64,000 nucleotides of DNA. Origin: a virus. The stretch spans positions 1 to 64,000 of IMG/VR virus record IMGVR_UViG_3300032073_000024. The stretch is one strand, 5' to 3'. Each line of letters opens with the position of its first letter. Within the stretch, counting starts at the first letter, position 1. Positions 31,701 to 40,168 of the stretch are shown here, in pieces. The notes under the pieces are model-generated. The model was not told where the DNA came from. It ran no database searches and saw only the letters and a list, made by a program, of their open reading frames with translations. The position numbers and the translations under genes are program-made.

Positions 31701-34700
31701 AGTGCAACTCCAAGTTGCTGTCTGTGATCTGGGTTTGATCCGTCAAATAAATTCTCTACCCTAATAAACGCAGGGTATATATTCATATTTGAAGAAAAGC
31801 TTTTGAGTTTAGCTTGGGCATTATCTCCGCCTAACATTAATGCTCGTTGTAGTACTTGATATGGAGAGTCTTCGTCAGTACTAGGCTCTGGGTTGCCAAG
31901 AAGCAACTGACCAAACACAGGATCAGGAGAAAAGAAATGCCCTATCCTCCTATTGTTATCTATCCTAACAGGCTCACTTAATCCTCCCTGTCTAGCTTCG
32001 TACCCTGCTAATTCATTAAACTGTTCAATGCTTCCATCAAAAGTAGTGGCATGAAAAAATATTAAAGGCTGACCACTTTCTGTAGTAAGGGAAGAATTGC
32101 CAAACCAATTTAAAAATTCTGGTGTATCAACTTGCGGCTTATCAATAAGGACGAGAGATTTGTCGTAATCTTTGATTGATGTACCACTACCAAATGATCC
32201 CCTCTCAAATGCGGCAACCGACCCTGCTATACTGTCATAGTATAAGGAACGATCATTAGGAATCTCACTAAGAGTAATCCCGTTTTTTGATGCTGCATTA
32301 GTTTTTATTCTTGCGTAATCAGCGGAGCTTAATTCCCCTGCATTCTTCTTAGCTTCAGCTACTACATCCAGTGCTGTTTGCAGTATTACTTTTCTCTTAC
32401 CTTCAGCTTTCTCTAGAAGCTTTTTAATTTTTTCTTCCCGATCCTCAAACGCTTTAAGCTGAAGTTTTTTAGCCTGCTTTCGGTATCTCTCAGGTAAAAG
32501 CTTTGCAGTAAAATGAGCTATCTCTTCAGCAACAACCTCTGGGTTTGCGCTGTTAGCAATTTTTGCAATATTAGTTAAAGCGTTGAATGTCCCATCAAAT
32601 GAAATCGTTTCATTACCATCTAAGTCTACGTTGCCTGTGATCTCTAGAGTAAGTAAAGCTAGTGTCTTCTCGTCTAGAACCTCAAGGAACTTATTGAACA
32701 CTCTCTTCTGATCTTCAGTAAGGCCATTGTCACCCCTATTGACTAGCTCTTTAATTTGCTTGGCTCCTTTAGCCTTCGGCATAACAGGGATACTGGATAC
32801 TAATGGATTACTTCTATGGTTTCTTATACTGCCAGCAAGTGCCGTCTTAATTGAAAATAAATTCTGATAAAAAACCTCTGGGTTTGCACTGAACCTCCTT
32901 GCAAATTTCATAGCCTTTTCCTGATCGGCTCTGGTCATTGTCTCTGGATTTACATTCAGGTTATCAAGTTGATTTATTGCAGCTATAGCTCTATTTCTTA
33001 CTATCTCATTTGAGCTTTGAGTAAGTTCTTCAAGCTGGTCAGCCTGTTCTTTAATGTATGCGTCAGCTTCCTTGTCTTCAAGTGTTTGTGTGCGTTGCCC
33101 TGCTTGATTAGCCGCTACAATATCTTCTTGTTGTTGAGCTTGTTCTTCTCTGTCTTTTTCTTGCTGGACTTGGGCGGGGTCAACTTCAAAATCTTCTGGA
33201 GCAAACTCTTCTAAAGCCTCTTCTCTTGTTTGCTCGGTTGTTGGCCTAAGCCTACCAGTGCCTAATGCCTGCCTGCCTTCATCAAAAGCAATTACACCTG
33301 CTCTATCTGCGTCATACTTTTCTCCAGCAGCCTGAAGTAATTTAAGAACAGCTACAGTTCTTATTGGTTTTGATGCATTGTTTTTACTTTTTAATGAGGC
33401 TGCCTCTTGTATAACTCCTGTTTCAATAGTTTCAGATTCACCTATTGCTCTCTTGTATAACTCCACATTAGATAAATTAGATAATGCTTTTAAGAAATGT
33501 TTACCTAGCTTAACCGGATCAATTACAGTAGCAGCTTTCACTAGTGAGCCATCCGGGTTTGTCACTTTAGCTGTATTAATAACTGCTCTTATCTGAGTTA
33601 AAGTAACTTGCCCTTCTTTTACTAGTGGTTTTAAAATTGATTGAACGCTTTTGTTTTTAATATTCTCCACAACCTTAACGGCAATCTCTTGTTGCGGAGC
33701 GGAATCTGATTTTGCTTTTTCTGTACGTGATTCAGTAGTTGGCTTTGTAATTTTCCATACGTTACCTTCTTCTTTATTCTGGTCGTTGGAAATAAATTCT
33801 TTAGTTGTTATGCGCTTGGGTATCCTTGCCCCAACTACTCTATCTTTAGAGTCATAAATAGTTTCTATTGCGCTTTGATCTACTATAGTAAACTCTTCAT
33901 TGAACTTAGGCTTACCAGCTTTTGATGTACCCAAGTAATACCCTACCCCCCAGCTTTTTGTGTTCTTATTATATTTAAGTACAGCTTCTTGTGGGTTCTC
34001 TTGCTTTAATGTGTACCCTAGCTTTATTTCTATTGGGCTGTCTTTTACTTGTTCGTCATTAACCCAGTTAAACTTATTACCAACTTTCTTTTTAACTGTA
34101 TTTGCTATTACATAATCAGTCTCTGTTTGTGTGGTAAGCTCTTCTGTAACAGGCTCTTCTTTTACCTGATCTGCAAGTTCAGGTGCGACTACTTCCTCGG
34201 CAACAGTGTCTTCTTTTAGTTCTCTCTCTTTAGATTTCTGTTCATTTTCTAATCTTATGTCTGCTCTACCTCTTGCAACACTTAGATTAAACTCTTGTGC
34301 TGTTAGACCTGATGCCTCTAATGCTGAAGTAGGAACAAGCCTATCTTGAAGTTCATTTAACTCTTCAGCTATATATTGTTCACGCTTTCTATCTAAGTTA
34401 GCTTGCTCAAGAATACTGTCACGTTGTTCTGGTGTTATCCCTTCAGCTTGCTTTGCTTCTCTTTGCTTCTGGTATTCCGCATATGCTTCATCTTTAGCAT
34501 CTAACTCTTTTTCATTTAAATCTTCATCATATACTACTGGTACATCTTCATCTGTTTCTACAGCTTCAGCTTCAGCTAAAACAGTTTCATTATTCTCAAT
34601 TATTTTTTGGAAAAGTTCTTCCGCTACCTCTTCAACTTGTTCTTCTGTAGGCTCTTCCCCTGTTATTTCTTTTAAGTTTTTCCTCGCTAGACCCCTGAAG

Positions 34701-36208
34701 CCTTCTTTGACTTCCTTTTTATCTTTTTTTAATTTCCTGTTACTTCTCCATATCTGAACTTTTGTGTCTGCATATTTCGGGAGGCTACCTATTCCAGTGA
34801 AAGTGCCACCCATTAACCCACCTAAAAGAAAAGACTTAATGCCTTCATCAACTACTTGTTTCCAAGTTTTGTCTGGGTTGTACGTCATGTACTGTATCAA
34901 GCTTTGAGCTAATGAATCAGAAAGTTCTTCCACCCCTTCAAATCCTGATTGCTTGAATGTGCTTTTTAATACATTGCTGACACTGCTCAAGCCTGTTGGA
35001 GTTTTTAATAAACTCTCCAATCCTGTTGCGCCAAAGACTGCAACAAGAGAAGCAGTTGCAGCACCAGATAATGCTGCTGGTAGTAATGCTTCCCCTGCTG
35101 AATTACTATAAGCAATATCTAGTATCTGATCTTCAGATAAATCAGGATTTACCTCTGTTAATGAATCAACTTTTTCTGAAGCATAAGTGTCAAGCGCATC
35201 TGAATATGTCCCAGCACCAGACCGTGTCCCATGAATTCCTGCCATTAAGCCTAAGCCGATTTTTCTTCTTAGGTTTTGACTGGCACGGTTAGCCAATCTA
35301 GTAACCGCTTTCTCACTTACTTCTCTTCCTAGTCTTGAGGCTCCATACTTTACAGCTTGTTTACCAATCTGACCAACTGCTAATCCAGTCCCCATAGTTC
35401 CAAGCATGATTGGAATTTCTTGAGCAATGGTTGTTCCTATTTCACCTCCAAGCCTAGCGGCTTCTGGGTCTGGAAAGTCTTCATAGCGGTCAGTAATTTT
35501 TTCTTTTACTATTCTCTCCGCTTCCTTTCTTTCTTTTACTGATTCAAGAAACTCATCTTCTAGTAAAGGTATAGCCTCATCTAGAGGGACTCCTGATGGA
35601 ATATTTGGGTTGAAATAAGAAAAGGGAGGTAGGGAAGAGGTTGGTAAGTTTATTGTTTCGTCCAGTAACATCCATTCTGGTAAGTTTTGGTCAGCCCATT
35701 CAACGGCTGCAAGGCCAAGACCCTTACCCCCTTGAACTACATTAGCTTTTATCTTATTGAAGGTAGCTCCTAAGCCCTCAAGCTTAGACTCGCCCTCTTC
35801 ATCTACTCCACTACTAAAATCAAAAGGAAGTTTTCTATAAAGACTTTCAGTTAAAGGCTCTTTCTCTTTCAGCCAAACACCTCTTTCCCCTAGCTCATTA
35901 ACCTCACTAAAGTCTTCTCCTGTTTCTGGATCAATGAAAGAACTTGGATCTGTGTTCCAAGTATTAACTAAATCTCTACCTTCCCAGAAAAAATCAGTCC
36001 CTGCTCCCCCGTATCCAGCAACATCTCCATGCGCTCCTCCTAAGAAAGAGCTTAACCCAAAATAACCATCATCTTGAGAGTCTTCTCCTTGCCGTATGTT
36101 ATACATATCAACAAGAAGGTCTCGTCGTTTATCTTTGTCGGGATTTAATGGGTCGTTTTCTTCATAAAGACTGTCCCAGTAATCATCATCTAATCCAAAA
36201 TAACCCAT
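25781..36208 (-). CDS. Giant polyvalent internal virion protein (3475 aa) with ADP-ribosyltransferase-like domain
   Basis: A single 10.4-kb frame, about 16% of the window. Hydrophobic, Gly/Ala-rich segments lie at about 260-480 (TTIAQEIPIMLGTMGTGLAV; LLPAALSGAATASLVAVFGA). Residues about 500-1200 are charged coiled-coil-like. Near 1230 VVAEEIAHFTAKLLPERYR resembles a zincin helix but lacks the first His. About 1385-1675 is an ART-like polyvalent module: FFHATTFDGSIEQF, IGHFFSPDP, NIYPAFIRVENLFDG, YAGFDGYNIQEFG, AVFENNQVKSA. The C-terminal part has membrane-like helices near 3125-3160. It probably travels in the capsid and is ejected into the host. Three operator-like palindromes or variants lie nearby or inside. 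Confidence 0.85.
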   Translation of the reverse strand: MGYFGLDDDYWDSLYEENDPLNPDKDKRRDLLVDMYNIRQGEDSQDDGYFGLSSFLGGAHGDVAGYGGAGTDFFWEGRDLVNTWNTDPSSFIDPETGEDFSEVNELGERGVWLKEKEPLTESLYRKLPFDFSSGVDEEGESKLEGLGATFNKIKANVVQGGKGLGLAAVEWADQNLPEWMLLDETINLPTSSLPPFSYFNPNIPSGVPLDEAIPLLEDEFLESVKERKEAERIVKEKITDRYEDFPDPEAARLGGEIGTTIAQEIPIMLGTMGTGLAVGQIGKQAVKYGASRLGREVSEKAVTRLANRASQNLRRKIGLGLMAGIHGTRSGAGTYSDALDTYASEKVDSLTEVNPDLSEDQILDIAYSNSAGEALLPAALSGAATASLVAVFGATGLESLLKTPTGLSSVSNVLKSTFKQSGFEGVEELSDSLAQSLIQYMTYNPDKTWKQVVDEGIKSFLLGGLMGGTFTGIGSLPKYADTKVQIWRSNRKLKKDKKEVKEGFRGLARKNLKEITGEEPTEEQVEEVAEELFQKIIENNETVLAEAEAVETDEDVPVVYDEDLNEKELDAKDEAYAEYQKQREAKQAEGITPEQRDSILEQANLDRKREQYIAEELNELQDRLVPTSALEASGLTAQEFNLSVARGRADIRLENEQKSKERELKEDTVAEEVVAPELADQVKEEPVTEELTTQTETDYVIANTVKKKVGNKFNWVNDEQVKDSPIEIKLGYTLKQENPQEAVLKYNKNTKSWGVGYYLGTSKAGKPKFNEEFTIVDQSAIETIYDSKDRVVGARIPKRITTKEFISNDQNKEEGNVWKITKPTTESRTEKAKSDSAPQQEIAVKVVENIKNKSVQSILKPLVKEGQVTLTQIRAVINTAKVTNPDGSLVKAATVIDPVKLGKHFLKALSNLSNVELYKRAIGESETIETGVIQEAASLKSKNNASKPIRTVAVLKLLQAAGEKYDADRAGVIAFDEGRQALGTGRLRPTTEQTREEALEEFAPEDFEVDPAQVQQEKDREEQAQQQEDIVAANQAGQRTQTLEDKEADAYIKEQADQLEELTQSSNEIVRNRAIAAINQLDNLNVNPETMTRADQEKAMKFARRFSANPEVFYQNLFSIKTALAGSIRNHRSNPLVSSIPVMPKAKGAKQIKELVNRGDNGLTEDQKRVFNKFLEVLDEKTLALLTLEITGNVDLDGNETISFDGTFNALTNIAKIANSANPEVVAEEIAHFTAKLLPERYRKQAKKLQLKAFEDREEKIKKLLEKAEGKRKVILQTALDVVAEAKKNAGELSSADYARIKTNAASKNGITLSEIPNDRSLYYDSIAGSVAAFERGSFGSGTSIKDYDKSLVLIDKPQVDTPEFLNWFGNSSLTTESGQPLIFFHATTFDGSIEQFNELAGYEARQGGLSEPVRIDNNRRIGHFFSPDPVFGQLLLGNPEPSTDEDSPYQVLQRALMLGGDNAQAKLKSFSSNMNIYPAFIRVENLFDGSNPDHRQQLGVALKRAVSEAKYLLGEIDSDKGWSDGAKLRDVLNYQKQPDIQELEDFGYSPESIQVELDTYAEESARINEAINNLSVAFGVETVGQVKQIIEKEALLEAGLGLELADPDKRFSFQSDADLVSAILPDIEKNYWGAIELYTRFIKYAGFDGYNIQEFGRNNIAVFENNQVKSAITAREFSPDPQSKISASLSQEQEDALNEIDDLLYDVINPDEFYARNLVKQSTEGIFKRGLETALDIVSGLLDNSLIRVDSVAARREKRKFFSEVEKMLKTGKGLDFNRAAKPGGLLTRSAINAGSINPLESAEKLESALNVLSVSGNKEASDILMGQAAVSVSVIDKVLRKHMPKDISKDGYKMLLRNFSDDIGKISAESVLPKEYKEQYDKFMEEGREELANSLALVSLQLFKKFQSKMRWIETNYQEQVKVLNSDKVQSLLNNAHERFNKAERSREVETEIAAELRFAVNALAAEGLDLRASGILLEIAGDEQTLRENQVDAANIKGKAASIARVLAKSNLFSEMLTINPNATASDVAALADQILEAYAVKRAIAPNTPMLPAKGTKGYKRWQLAAGLLATRKSLQENALALVFEEDGELEGAGVQKFAKDLLKGLQHKDPKVRAEAIAKATRKVVDHSKKSERQRLLFQKSYKELDGLFKELQVLHEARQVAGKFLNDKEIKDYLARLNKDTNSIETPVFRTKDENDDPVFIEAVLPDQRGAETQLENNTLVIPVPEIFGKKSKVITVRILSDDTGDEHLAKMREAYDAITHWLSENGPSNPYFEYYSGWHSMLENIYMSELVMHPRQNVRAIASKLSLSVLDQTLNNIPGRSVEVTKQLVRRHNLYFQRMGAWANEYGDAWKNKMKAAALSHGLDASFTGVAREDTFKEWETTVGNELRASHQEGGRNLDIGDRLVSGQEITKEDIALLDFEGKITDIAYKLNQSIADLDKSVSPTYIIDAEKGRAPIVRLPLKRGKTFLPRVYSNESKTFLELYKDRVNLNEGAELGAIDFDAIFAGHPEALLSFIIDRNPEFITQPSELEQYYAIAAASIADGSLEKVSVESVLDLLSKRSSKDIPSIKKLILSEYKDILNTLVGERLPSETQKQTTKYIDLKAEGPFVKARKKANAPYYFYQYGFKDQSDLKRFALMGSAKPLENVIISIKAIQRDLDAMDLSVKKRRQQLINEGYVRGSHKLEKQLKKEFKLNASEGANFIGTMDEINFWRRKLLEVSEQYSEAYSTKSAGSKLEINNAWYKRMQSSVVGSTLMAINTVVKNSTDASVIGGFNLAAAQGQSGFSAFLKGLLMRWPISIGKLGASTLASAVKFTVGVDTQLTKSVKGKRIFKPKFSWDKPDLIFKSFPAILDGFIKARGVHRVIAPIGGFLAPAVEEVFQHMPMRIHEHRMLAERGLDMPITPIETNEAFLGDLVSGGSGINSYKTENEVIQAAVRSLNAGMGLAESGLSLIGRPIFPRIGDISGNIQLWNLGVQHVNDLQRQLDKVYDSREYYEDDLNEDISEEELLGRYLYIFRANKASFNNTLNMLAKGGVTNFQKEAKAYLQARARGEEDAQFLTDFQRNNVAEGWVTQSNSATPSNRPAWARLTQTANALMALLGWGTNAIQNFGNVMLGRSRKRDLKDSSVQSVAGIIWLLGFMASAYGAGTLAITILNWIYGLMGTDNKKSLPTDKKEAKDFIRSAIGLGTSSVPMAGAWIEAVVGGDPSRGMMHPGSLLYSKASVLTKYLAETAVTKDPTYGMRSLAKGMVPLAMNIVDSLTDYGKGWKKFGNVMNAINRYYDPDDIKVFRGQTLAASISNIKPISEHVRAFQSAIGRGDLARAEELRVLMMNELLADAAKNEEVLGRVDAQRKLNQHLRAKTPLHYKLEAGTIPTRSEFVEDFQRKNFVTFMIDGWNKDESKWSGEFKEIMDTLDRFNDFYIESGISPNGIWDKGEEPFTRRTLLPDKKMSPNRKVRVKGLSPAPDI
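28456..28472. promoter_or_regulatory. Operator palindrome variant 15 (intragenic)
   Basis: TATACTCTGACAGTATA, one core mismatch, inside the giant gene. Confidence 0.5.
32228..32244. promoter_or_regulatory. Operator palindrome variant 16 (intragenic)
   Basis: TATACTGTCATAGTATA, one core mismatch, inside the giant gene. Confidence 0.55.
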
Positions 36209-36230
36209 ATTATATTATGTTAAATTTTAA

Positions 36231-37973
36231 CTATTGCTTATAACTACTTCTATTAACAATATTAGTCGCTTGAGTTAGTAAGTATCTCAACTGACTAGGG
36301 TTTGATGCAGCCATTTTAGTTATTTCAACAAATGCTTGATCGCTAGTTATGCCGGGGTTTTCTTGCATAAAAAGCTCAATGGCTTTGGCTGAAACTTCAG
36401 CTTGATAGTCTTCTTCAGTTAATGGATTTCTATTAGAAATCCTGCTTTCTATTTCTAATCTTTTAGCTTCAAGATTTGGATCATCTATCACTTGTTCACC
36501 GTCTGACTGATTGGCTACATTTTTAGGGGTTCCCTCATAAGACGCATCAGGATCAGTGTTATTAGGAAAAGGGATACCTTTAGCCTCAAAGAAGAAGTCA
36601 GAATCAAACGGATTCCATTCTGGTCTTTGGATAGCAGATTCATTTCGTCGGGTTGGGTTCTCATTAAAGAATCTTTCAGCACCAGTTGAGTATGGATTAG
36701 CTTTTACGTATTCAAGTGTTTGTTGCGTGTCTGCAAAATCTCTTCGCGCTTGTGCTTCATTTTGTTCAGGACTTCTTCTTGCTCTGAAAGCTGCGTCCCT
36801 TTTAATCTGTTCTGCTAATCTTTCTTCTTTTGCTTCTTTTGCTTCTTTTCTAGCTTCGGACTGAAGCATCCTTGCTGCTTGTATCTGTTCCGGTGTTGCT
36901 TGGTTACTAGCATCTACAAATTCCTCAGACGAATCTTCATCACTTGAGTCTGAAAACAAAGTATCACCCCATCTTGGTTTATTTTTCTCACTGAATAAAT
37001 TTTGAATACTCCCAACTTTTAAATTGTAAATACCAGCATTTTCATTGATCTCAGGACTTTCAGCAACAATAACATCGTTATCCACCAACTCATCCCGAAG
37101 CTTTAATGCAGTTTGCATTATAGTCTTTTGCTTTGCTGAATTCGCTGTGTTATTATTTATATCTATTTGGTGTAGCTTTAACCTTCTTATACCTTCTATA
37201 GCTTTTGCGTTGTTTGTATCTGCAAATTTATCGTGGAACTTAGCTAAACCTTTTAAAGCGTTTGCGTCCACTTTATTAAGGTCTTCTTCTTTTAATCCGA
37301 AATTCTTCCAAGTTTCTTGGTCTCCGAATTGAACAGCTTTACTTACTCTTGATAGCGTTGTCCCACTTCTTGAAAATTCGCGAGCTTCTTGAGATTCTTT
37401 ACGTTTTCTTGCGGCATCTTGCATAGCTAAAGCAAAAGCATTTCTTTCATTAGCTGACCCTTTGTACTGTGAAAGATAACGACTAGAATTAAACGGGTCT
37501 AAGACTCCAGCTTTATAAACTGAAGCGTTACTTGCATCTGCCAACCGCCTGTCTTCTGCTCTTTTTTCTTTAGCAAGGCTAGATTGTAATGCTCTTTCTC
37601 TTGCCACCACAAGCTGTTGATTTTTTTGCCGCTGCCTTTGCTCTGCCATTAAAGATAAAGCCAGCTTTTGGTTTTGTGCTTGTTGTTTCTTAGCTTCTTG
37701 AGCCTGAATTAAAGCCATCTTTCTCTCTGTGTCTGGGTCTGCTCCCGTCCCAGCCATTGCATTAGCAAAGCTTGAGTACTGCATATCTGGGTTAGCATTC
37801 TCAAACCATATTGTTTCATTAGAAACATCTGGGGAATAAAAATCAGGATCAAGCATTTGCTGTCCCATTCCAACTGGATCAACGTCTCTGCCTGTCCCTA
37901 TGCCTCCACCGTAGTTTTGCATGTAAGGTAAAGCGTTCCTTGTTTTTCTGGCTATGTCGTAAAATGTAGGCAT
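36231..37973 (-). CDS. Internal virion protein, coiled-coil (580 aa)
   Basis: Starts MPTFYDIARKTRNALPYMQN. Residues about 80-240 are strongly coiled-coil (IQAQEAKKQQAQNQKLALSL, ERALQSSLAKEKRAEDRRLA), and again about 360-420. There is no enzyme motif. Position before the giant protein and after the next internal protein matches the ejection-protein block of podoviruses. The start lies 4 bases downstream of an operator on this strand (37978-37994), so a promoter or repressor site here is plausible. Confidence 0.65.
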   Translation of the reverse strand: MPTFYDIARKTRNALPYMQNYGGGIGTGRDVDPVGMGQQMLDPDFYSPDVSNETIWFENANPDMQYSSFANAMAGTGADPDTERKMALIQAQEAKKQQAQNQKLALSLMAEQRQRQKNQQLVVARERALQSSLAKEKRAEDRRLADASNASVYKAGVLDPFNSSRYLSQYKGSANERNAFALAMQDAARKRKESQEAREFSRSGTTLSRVSKAVQFGDQETWKNFGLKEEDLNKVDANALKGLAKFHDKFADTNNAKAIEGIRRLKLHQIDINNNTANSAKQKTIMQTALKLRDELVDNDVIVAESPEINENAGIYNLKVGSIQNLFSEKNKPRWGDTLFSDSSDEDSSEEFVDASNQATPEQIQAARMLQSEARKEAKEAKEERLAEQIKRDAAFRARRSPEQNEAQARRDFADTQQTLEYVKANPYSTGAERFFNENPTRRNESAIQRPEWNPFDSDFFFEAKGIPFPNNTDPDASYEGTPKNVANQSDGEQVIDDPNLEAKRLEIESRISNRNPLTEEDYQAEVSAKAIELFMQENPGITSDQAFVEITKMAASNPSQLRYLLTQATNIVNRSSYKQ

Positions 37974-37977
37974 GATT

Positions 37978-37994
37978 AATACTGTGACAGTATA
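37978..37994. promoter_or_regulatory. Operator palindrome 17
   Basis: AATACTGTGACAGTATA between the 314- and 580-residue internal protein genes, just before the start at 37973 on the minus strand. Confidence 0.8.
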
Positions 37995-37997
37995 AGT

Positions 37998-38942
37998 TTA
38001 AACTCTTTCTAAAACTCTTGGGTAATTATTGTAAAGTGGTGCTGAATACTGGTATCCATACAACCCATTAAGAGGGTTGACTCCGTACCCCATGAATGGT
38101 TGCTTAGGGAACCTTGCATATGGCTCTACTTGATTCATGTCGTAATTAACAAAGCTATTGTCTTGAGGGATTGGGGCCATGCCTTGAGCTTCAAGTGCTG
38201 CTTGGTACTCACGCGCTTGAGTGTACTCTGGGGTTTCAGCTAGGTGGTAAATTTGGTTTGCCCTGTCAATTTGCCCAAGCTGACCTAGCCTATTAAGCTG
38301 TTGGTTCTGTAGTTGGTTCCTTGCTTGAAGCGGCATTAGCTCCCTAGACGCTAGAGAATCCATAATGTTCTGGCGGCGACCAATGTTAGACATCTGAAGT
38401 CTATTTAAATAATCATAGTCAGCCCTGCTTTGGTCTGCTAATTGATTAGCAATCCCTGTTTCAATTTGCTGGCTACGGTCTGCTGCCATCCGATCCAATC
38501 TAGATCCCGCGCCTCCACGGCTCCTGAATCCTGCAAGCTTTAAATCTTTTCTTAGGTTCTGCCTAGCTAAATCCCCTGCTTGACGTAAAGCGTCAGCCCT
38601 ATTTGTCCTTAGAGAATCCAGCTTACTTTCCATACCACCGCCATATATGTTAGATAAATAGCCAGCTTCCTGATCAGCGTATTGCTTTACACCTCCTTGG
38701 TTTAATGAGCTTTCATATCGGTCTAAAGCAGTGTTCTCTTTGTTCTGTTGAGCTTCTGTGCCTCCGATTATATCCTTAATCATATTCGCAAGGTCTTGGC
38801 TTCTTGGTGTAGCTACAGTTTCATATGGGGTCTTAGGCTGTTCTTGTTGCCCGAAAGGCATGGCAAGGGGCATACCCATCATCCCTTGTCTCTTGGGTTT
38901 ATTTTCGTCAGTCTGAAGCCTATTAAGATAATTAACAGCCAT
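37998..38942 (-). CDS. Internal virion / ejection protein, helical (314 aa)
   Basis: Start chosen at ATG 38942 (MAVNYLNRLQTDENKPKRQG); the frame is open nine residues further to 38969. Rich in Gln, Arg, Asn and Leu with amphipathic helices (DRMAADRSQQIETGIANQLA, LQARNQLQNQQLNRLGQLGQ), as in small internal core proteins. The C-terminus is Tyr/Pro/Asn rich. It belongs with the 580- and 3475-residue genes as a three-protein internal set. Confidence 0.65.
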   Translation of the reverse strand: MAVNYLNRLQTDENKPKRQGMMGMPLAMPFGQQEQPKTPYETVATPRSQDLANMIKDIIGGTEAQQNKENTALDRYESSLNQGGVKQYADQEAGYLSNIYGGGMESKLDSLRTNRADALRQAGDLARQNLRKDLKLAGFRSRGGAGSRLDRMAADRSQQIETGIANQLADQSRADYDYLNRLQMSNIGRRQNIMDSLASRELMPLQARNQLQNQQLNRLGQLGQIDRANQIYHLAETPEYTQAREYQAALEAQGMAPIPQDNSFVNYDMNQVEPYARFPKQPFMGYGVNPLNGLYGYQYSAPLYNNYPRVLERV

Positions 38943-38976
38943 GCGGTGAATAATACCACATAGCAGCATTTTCTGG

Positions 38977-39702
38977 CTAACTAACTAAAGTATTTTGAAG
39001 CTCAGTTTGCCATTCATCTAAAGACTTATCCCATTCAGACATGTCTTTATCTACTGATCTATGGAATTTATCTTTAATCTTGTCGCTCCATTTAGGAAAC
39101 TCTGGAATATCTATAGGAGTAGTAGACTTACTAGGCTCTATAGGCTCTACCCCACCTGACGTTAAAGTAGATCCTGACTCAGACCCTCCGCTCTCTGGGC
39201 CTTCGCCTTTAAAGATCATGTTAATATCCCTCCTGAAAACTGGAGTGCCATTATCCAAGTTACCAACCTGACCCGTAACTAAATCAACAACATCTGGAGC
39301 TGATTCAATATCCAAATACAATACCCACCCGTATTTGATTTCGTCTTCTGGGTAGACAAGGTACGATTCAGGATCGTCTTTATGTTTATTCCACCAAAAG
39401 TTTGTTATACCTCCTTTACCGAAAGGTTGATTCCCAAACTCACCCACCCCGCCATGCGGCCTTCTTAAAGAAAATAATAACTCACAGAAAACCATCCATA
39501 TTTGAGAGTAGTTAGGAGATCTTGAAGAAAAGAAAGGTTCGTCTATTGAGTACCTGTCTGTAAATTCCTGAGAACCTAACCCGAATAAATAAGACCATTC
39601 TCTTAAATTGTTAGCTTCTTCTGATGCTGACCCTGCAACAAGATCAAGTTCAGATATAGGGGCTTCCCCCATATACCAAAGCACTTGTCCTTCTGACGGC
39701 AT
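38977..39702 (-). CDS. Structural protein paralogue A (241 aa)
   Basis: No enzyme motif. The C-terminal 60 residues (IDIPEFPKWSDKIKDKFHRS...SLDEWQTELQNTLVS) match the end of the 39704 gene product (LPPFPKVPANVKSKFPELKN...SVEEWLQYVQNQLS), so the two share a C-terminal domain. It follows that gene by one base. A tail or head-completion role is inferred from position between the nozzle-like and internal proteins. Confidence 0.6.
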   Translation of the reverse strand: MPSEGQVLWYMGEAPISELDLVAGSASEEANNLREWSYLFGLGSQEFTDRYSIDEPFFSSRSPNYSQIWMVFCELLFSLRRPHGGVGEFGNQPFGKGGITNFWWNKHKDDPESYLVYPEDEIKYGWVLYLDIESAPDVVDLVTGQVGNLDNGTPVFRRDINMIFKGEGPESGGSESGSTLTSGGVEPIEPSKSTTPIDIPEFPKWSDKIKDKFHRSVDKDMSEWDKSLDEWQTELQNTLVS

Positions 39703-39703
39703 A

Positions 39704-40168
39704 TTAGCTTAATTGGTTTTGCACATATTGGAGCCATTCCTCAACAGAACTCTCCCATGTTTCCCATTCATTCTTTAACTCAGGGAATTTTGATTTCACG
39801 TTTGCTGGTACTTTAGGAAATGGAGGTAAAGGAACTTTAAGTTTACTTTTATCTGCACTAAGCCTAGCAAATGGGCCGCTCCCTCTGTTTACTCCGCCTC
39901 CACCTCCGCTACCAAAAGAAGAAAGTTTATCTTCAGATATTGTTACATACTGACGGTTATCTCCTACTTTCTCATAAAGCATACTTAAATTAGTATCAAA
40001 GAAAAAATCCCTGTCCCCTACTGATAAAGCAGGATAATCATAAAAAGGGTTTAATATCCACATCAACTCTTTCACCTCGTTAATCTCTAAGGTTCTAGTC
40101 TTAGCTTGAGATAAAAGAAGATTAGCTCTTCTTGTTTCTTCTTCGCTACGCTTTTTTGGTTGTGGCAT
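39704..40168 (-). CDS. Structural protein paralogue B (154 aa)
   Basis: Starts MPQPKKRSEEETRRANLLLS. It contains a Gly-rich turn (FGSGGGGGVNRGSG) and ends with the FPK...W..WE.SVEEW....QN.LS motif shared with the 241-residue neighbour. Overlaps the upstream nozzle-like gene by 23 bp. Function unknown, probably virion. Confidence 0.6.
   Translation of the reverse strand: MPQPKKRSEEETRRANLLLSQAKTRTLEINEVKELMWILNPFYDYPALSVGDRDFFFDTNLSMLYEKVGDNRQYVTISEDKLSSFGSGGGGGVNRGSGPFARLSADKSKLKVPLPPFPKVPANVKSKFPELKNEWETWESSVEEWLQYVQNQLS

Noticed and set aside
25781-36208. The giant gene as an N4-type virion RNA polymerase (similar length)
   Set aside because: I could not find the polymerase motifs; the ART-like module and helical composition fit a polyvalent internal protein instead.
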